Part shown: positions 59,241-64,000 of the stretch, piece after piece
Position numbering within the stretch: position 1 is the stretch's first letter
How the letters are laid out: the number at the start of each line of letters is the position of its first letter
From: Pseudoscleropodium purum
Lineage: Eukaryota; Streptophyta; Bryopsida; Hypnales; Brachytheciaceae
DNA: 64,000 bases
Direction of reading: 5' to 3'
Assembly: GCA_963969395.1 (NCBI GenBank)
Contig: OZ017796.1
Coordinates: 42,708,243 to 42,772,242 of the forward strand
The notes under the pieces: model-generated
Seen by the model: only the letters and a program-made list of their open reading frames with translations
What the model was told of the DNA's origin: nothing
Databases searched by the model: none
Program-made: the position numbers and the translations under genes

Positions 59241-61573
59241 AATCATATTTAAAAAAAAATTCTTGTTCATCTTTTATTTAATTTTGAAAGCTTGAGATGT
59301 TGTTTTACTTATTAGCCTTGCTAGTTCCAAATCTATTAATGACTTTTTCTTCTTATATTTTTTTTTACTAACCTTTTTAAAGTCATGGCCTTGCATAGAT
59401 GCATGTTAAATTTCATACTTTGTCTTAATGAGTTGAAACCTAATTTATTCAATGTTTATTAAATTTGATAAGCCAATTATTATTTTGTAACCTTTATTAC
59501 TTTATGCCATTAAAAGAGCTCTTAGGATTTCTTTATACTATCATTACTCTCCACAAAAAATTGTTAGTGGGGATGTAACAACTCCAAATGGCTAAGGTGG
59601 TTGCTTTAGCTACAAGCCAAGATTTTTGTGTTGATAATTTAATCTACCAATATGGTAATCACTCATTCATATTCTTTTAATAAGATTGGAGGGATTCAAT
59701 ATAATGGTCCTTATTCTATGTTGCATTTCCAAAATACAAATAGTGCAAGTGTGGACCACATTTTGATTCAAAATAGGAATTTTAGCTAACTATCAATGAC
59801 ACATATTGCTAAGTTGTGAATATAGATATCAAATAAGGTAGTGATAGTAGAGTTATTCTATGAGTTATGAAGTACTTGCCCTCTTCTATTCTATTTTTTT
59901 TTTTTAAAATTATTCTAAATTGCATTTGAATTTTGATTCAATTTTTAATATTTCAAAAATGACTACCATGCATAATTGCATTATCTAGGATATTTTGGAT
60001 CAATGAGTGCTCCAATTTGGGGTTGAAAAATGTTGTAAAATTATTATAATATAATTTCATTATAAAAAACAAGTAATTCTTACTTATAGAATGTTGAAAC
60101 TCTACACAATAAATAAACAAGTAGTTCTCACTAATTGAATGTTCAAACTCTCCAACAATCCTATGGAAGCCTAATTACCAAAAAATTTCTATGAATCTCC
60201 TTCAAGATTGTGATTCAATAATGTCTTTTCATCATACTTATACTTACAAGATGAAGATGTATTTCCAATTGTAGTTTTATAGAATAATTAATTGAAGTGG
60301 TCTACTTACCTACTATCTCATTTAGTATAGATTTCCTAATCAATGCTATCCATTTAGTTGTTGACTAAAAGGTTTTTGTGTATAAATCCTTTATACTGCT
60401 CTATCTATAGTAATTTGACAAAAACTACCTAATATGAAAATACCATTATTGAAAGTGATACCATGTACTAACTTTTAATAATTCAAGGAAAAACAAAGAC
60501 ATCAAAGCATCACTTAGGTATATTTTAGGTAAGCATGGTAATGTCTTCTTTGCACACAAATAACGTTTAACACAAAAAGAAAAAGAATATACATTTCATA
60601 ATCTCTATAGGAGGGGCATGCCTCGCTCCAAATATTTTTCAAAGAAAAGAGCATAAACTTCATGATTTCTATAGGAGGGACATCTTTAAGTATCCCTTTA
60701 TTAAAGATGAAAGACAAGAAATTGATAATCAAAGTAAAGAAATTAAAAGGCAAAACAAATAAGATCAAGAAGATTGCAAATATTTTATAAGATACAAGTA
60801 TTGCTAAAAGAAGCAATGAAAAAAAAATTAGCAATAATCTCCAAAACTTGGTTTAGCAAGGCTCAAGTATTCTTCAAATTGCCTTCAATATATAATAATA
60901 TTATTCCATTGAGTTTTTTTCAAAAAAATCTAAGATCCCTTGAAAGACTAAGAAATTGTAGGGTTTTTTTATGATGGTTTAAGAAACTTCATGTATAGTT
61001 TAGAGTAGCTATACAAAATTATTGTAAAAGCCACCCAAGATATTTGGTGGATATTCCTAATCTTCTAAGAAGGTTTGACCCCATATACTTCTATACACAT
61101 ATACACCAATTTGTAAGCTGTAGATTTGTTCTAAAGCACAAACCATTAGGCAAGGCCCAAAACTACTTCAAGTGATACTAAACTCAAAGAAGATATTGAA
61201 AATGCCCTAAAGGCAAGAAAGGGTGCTATATAGAGGTTTGAAATGTTTCTTAAACATGATGTACGATGTATGTCCATGACATCTAGTACTTGAATCATGA
61301 TGTCCTGCAGCATTGCATGCTAGAATCAAAACAATTTCATAAGCAAAGAAATTGATTTCAAGAGGTGGGCTACATCTTAGACAATCCTCAAGCAAGTGTT
61401 GATGTACTGAATATTTCATTAGATAGTAATTTCAGACTTTTCGAAGAGGACATGCACTGATGTAAATTTACTTTCGTACATGATTATGTGGAATTATAGT
61501 TCCAAATAGAAGGGCCTTCCTGAACTGTTGCTTCTATTTACAGTGACTGCATTTTAGTTTTGATCTCGGTCCC

Positions 61574-61780
61574 TCTGGCGAGGGGAAAGGGGTGCCCCAG
61601 CCAAAGAAGTAGTGCAAGACCAAGGCGACACTCGCGGGTCTGGGAAGCAAGCTGCCGGATAGACCCGCACCCGCTGAAAAATTAGATTAATATCATGGGA
61701 CTCGGAAGCCCCGTATCAGATATTAAACTGATAAGAACAGATACTACACTTGATCTTAGCCAAAAGGCCGAGAAAGGTAT
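61574..61780 (-). ncRNA. U2: U2 spliceosomal snRNA, right copy
   Basis: The second U2 gene, on the same strand as the left copy 59 kb away. The first 50 nt of transcript are identical between copies, and the loop position differs (TCAGTTTAATAT here, TCAGCTTAATAT left; the right form is the widespread one). Other differences cluster in the 3' half, including one deleted base in the terminal loop. One change breaks a stem: GGCAGCTTGCTTCC here against GGCAGCTTGCTGCC on the left, so this copy may be a variant or in early decay. Branch-pairing GTAGTA and the Sm-type ATTTTT are intact. The 3' end is approximate. Confidence 0.92.
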
Positions 61781-61803
61781 GCCTCACCTCTCCCAACCCA
61801 GAG

Positions 61804-61811
61804 GTTATATA
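61804..61811 (-). promoter_or_regulatory. TATA box of right U2 gene
   Basis: TATATAAC on the minus strand, 24-31 bp before the U2 5' end. Confidence 0.85.
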
Positions 61812-61840
61812 CCCCAAGTCTCGCCATCGATATCACAAAC

Positions 61841-61850
61841 TATGTGGGAC
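61841..61850 (-). promoter_or_regulatory. USE of right U2 gene
   Basis: GTCCCACATA, identical in sequence and spacing to the left copy. The two loci diverge immediately upstream of this element. Confidence 0.85.
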
Positions 61851-61992
61851 AACCCACTTAGAAACACTACTCTCTAGAAACTCGATTTCAGGGTTACCCT
61901 GGTGGACGTCCTCTCCAATTCCAGCTCAGGTGATTGGAATTTGCACAAACAAAATTGAATTCCTCACCTATTTCTCTAAACTAAAAACTCAT

Positions 61993-63683
61993 TCATGACA
62001 CAACAACAAACGTATACCCGCTTCCACAGTAAACTCTACTACTCTTCACAAGTTCACACCCGCTGACTACGTGACCATGTTGAGTTTCTTTACCAGCGTC
62101 GGAGGAACGAAGCCTCTCCTGGCTTGAGTGAAGTGATACAACGTGAGGAACCTCCTGATCTTCAAGTGAGCCCAGACCCAGCTGCCCGTGCTCAGCCCAC
62201 CCCCACACTATCACCTTCCCGTCCTCTGCGTCAGCTCCACCAACAAAAGCTAAAATTATGCATTGCTCCTCTTTTGACAGTATCCAAAATCTTTTGACTC
62301 AATAACAAAGACAAGGAAACGCTGGGGTCATAAACAATCTATTGCTTATATGTATTCAGATGGATATAACATGCAGTAGATGAACGAGGTGGATGGATGC
62401 CGTGTAGTTACCAAGAACAGCAGCGGAGTGTTCTGATCCAGCTGAGATCCACAGAGCGCCCATTCCTTGTGTGTCCACTCTCTCCAACTCCACACCAGAA
62501 GTAATTTTCTCGGCACTTGGTTGTGCATTGGAAAGCAGCTCATTCTGGTCTTTCATGTGGTGATGACTGCGTTCTTCACTCAGGTTGGTGGATTCATCAG
62601 CCGGATTGGCGTCCTGTCTTGTTCTAGAAGCGTGAGAATTGGGTCGTGAAATTCCTAACTGTCCGCAACGATTGTTTCCCCAAGCGAAGACTTCTTTGTT
62701 TTCTGTACAAAGACAAGGAGATGCATTCTTTAGAAGCTTCTTCCTCTATCCACTAGTCGGTGTATGTTCTAGCAATTGAATCCTGACCACTCAATAAGTT
62801 CTGTAGACGCATTGAAAAGGGAGTATCAGCTAGTGATAATTTGAGAAGTGCGACGTTGCTACTTTATAACCTATTTCACGTTCTGAATTATCATATGCAT
62901 GAGACGTGATGTTACCTGTGAGAGCAAGACCGTGGCGCCATCCAAGAGATAATTGACTACACTTCAAACCCATACGAGCAAGATGAGGTTGATGCGAATC
63001 TGGCGCATCATTATATCCCCTCCCCCATAAAAGCACTTCTCCCCTTTCTGCAATTATTCCACGTCAATGTGTGTAATTCGGCAACGATAAGGAGAGAGGA
63101 ACTTGGGCAATAGAGAAATCATGGGCTGTATACTCGTGCGGATGAGGACCATCATTATAGTAAATTCTTCTAGTATTCGCCAAAGCAGGACGATGCAAAT
63201 CACCTGAATCATTTGTAACAACTACACTGTTTATTCTGCTTGGTATCATCCATGATTTAATGTAACACCAAGTGGCGTAAGATATAGCAAATGAATTCTT
63301 ATTGCTAATTTGTGTACCTTAGGAATCACATCAAGGAGCTTTGAGAGAATAGTAACTCACGCAGGAAGTGGACAGTCAACAAGTGGTCAACATGAGATCG
63401 AAAGCTCAGCAAATGATAATCATCAATAGGCACGCTAATATATAAAATGAACATAATGTATCAGAAAAGAGTTCCAGCGTTAGAAGCAAACCCTGATTAA
63501 ACCTACCAGTGAGTGCAGCGCTGTGATCTCCATTTGCAGAAACACTGGCAACCCCATGCATGTCAAGAGACTGCACCCTCTGAGGGAATGAAATACGCCT
63601 CTTGCCGTTGTTGCTCGCACTGCTCATTCCAATCCCTAGCTGACCCCGCTTGTTGAATCCAAAGGCATACACATTTGAAGCTT
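61993..63683 (-). CDS. RCC1-repeat protein, 3' part (partial)
   Basis: RCC1 repeats form a beta-propeller; plant members include UVR8 and GEF-like proteins. Four exons in consistent phase 1 can be read: 63507-63683, 62916-63047, 62412-62702 and 61993-62249, encoding the last 284 aa. Each exon edge falls at the same place in the blade, typical of the family. Repeat signatures are VYAFGFNKRGQLGIGM and SANGDHSAALT, EVLLWGRGYNDAPDSH and LGWRHGLALTG, EVFAWGNNRCGQLGISR and SAGSEHSAAVL, KVIVWGWAEHGQLGLGS and YCGSGYTFVVVS at the stop. A 60-residue Ser/Asn/His-rich insertion lies within the third blade seen. The start codon and N-terminal blades are to the right of the window. The specific partner cannot be told. 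Its stop is only about 140 bp before the U2 USE on the same strand, so its 3' UTR probably overlaps the U2 promoter. Confidence 0.88.
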
Positions 63684-64000
63684 CTGATGAACCAGATCCA
63701 CATAACCAACTCAGGTAAAGTTTTGGCTGCTGACAACCTAGACGTCTGCTACACCATATATACCTTATACTGCGAACCACGATAATTACGAGAGGCCACA
63801 GCAATATACATTTTTCAGATGTGTCACTATCGACTATCTTGGAAGTTGCAAAGTAGCTTACAACCAAGCCTAGTTCTATGTTTTGTAGCTTGGTCATTTA
63901 TTCAGTGACAAATCAATCACATCAGATTGCTTCAAGAGTTCAGGCTACTTTAGTGAAGACACAATGAGTTAATATCATAGTGAAACCAAAAATTGCTAAG

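Larger units (their letters stand above)
55890..61560. other. Intergenic DNA
   Basis: 55890-56680 is moderately GC and may include a 3' UTR. After that it is AT-rich with no recognised gene. Contains a poly(A) run at 56860-56879, a Stowaway-like end at 56681, a tandem repeat at 59145-59235 and a short direct repeat at about 60591/60656. Confidence 0.5.

Noticed and set aside
63064..63249. Extra RCC1 exon
   Set aside because: The exons at 63507-63683 and 62916-63047 join directly in phase and restore a normal blade; this frame lacks RCC1 residues and is read as intron.

Overview
This window is nuclear DNA of a land plant. The evidence is seven-exon and eleven-exon GT-AG genes for plant-type proteins (NF-YC, V-ATPase subunit C, a RHF2A-like RING-H2 ligase, an RCC1-repeat protein), two U2 snRNA genes with the plant USE/TATA promoter, and a nuclear tRNA-Trp(CCA). 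Intergenic DNA is very AT-rich, and no LTR-retrotransposon coding region was recognised. The protein variants suggest a bryophyte-like lineage, but the species is not established.

Layout. 1-2530: AT-rich intergenic DNA. 2564-2771: U2 snRNA gene (-). 3414-6432: complete NF-YC gene (-), with a short degenerate minisatellite upstream. 7283-7597: TFIIB-like zinc-ribbon fragment. 9110-11307: ARM/HEAT-type gene (-) broken by several frame changes, probably a TANGO6/RTP1-like pseudogene. 11740-16440: relic DNA with one foldback element and a decayed coiled-coil-like coding relic. 16440-20740: 5'-truncated, mutated non-LTR retrotransposon with reverse transcriptase, an unidentified middle domain, RNase H, and a C-terminal zinc-finger plus restriction-like endonuclease region. 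21311-24576: complete V-ATPase subunit C gene (+). 24580-42740: about 18 kb of AT-rich repeat-derived DNA holding a poly(A) retroposon, a 16-bp tandem array, a 222-bp tandem duplication and dispersed hairpin families. 43160-46297: complete RHF2A-like gene (+). 46300-54900: intergenic DNA with a solo-LTR candidate, a clear MITE and one orphan exon-like block. 54915-54986: tRNA-Trp. 55316-55885: GC-richer intronless ORF of unknown function. 55890-61570: intergenic DNA. 61574-61780: second U2 gene (-). 61993-63683: 3' part of an RCC1-repeat gene (-) that continues beyond the right edge.

The genes are unrelated housekeeping or regulatory loci (transcription, splicing RNA, proton pumping, ubiquitination, translation) and form no pathway. 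The strongest unusual element is the retrotransposon: the well-known land-plant LINE clades (L1, RTE) carry an N-terminal apurinic-type endonuclease, whereas this element ends in a PD-(D/E)xK-like module and carries an extra unidentified domain.
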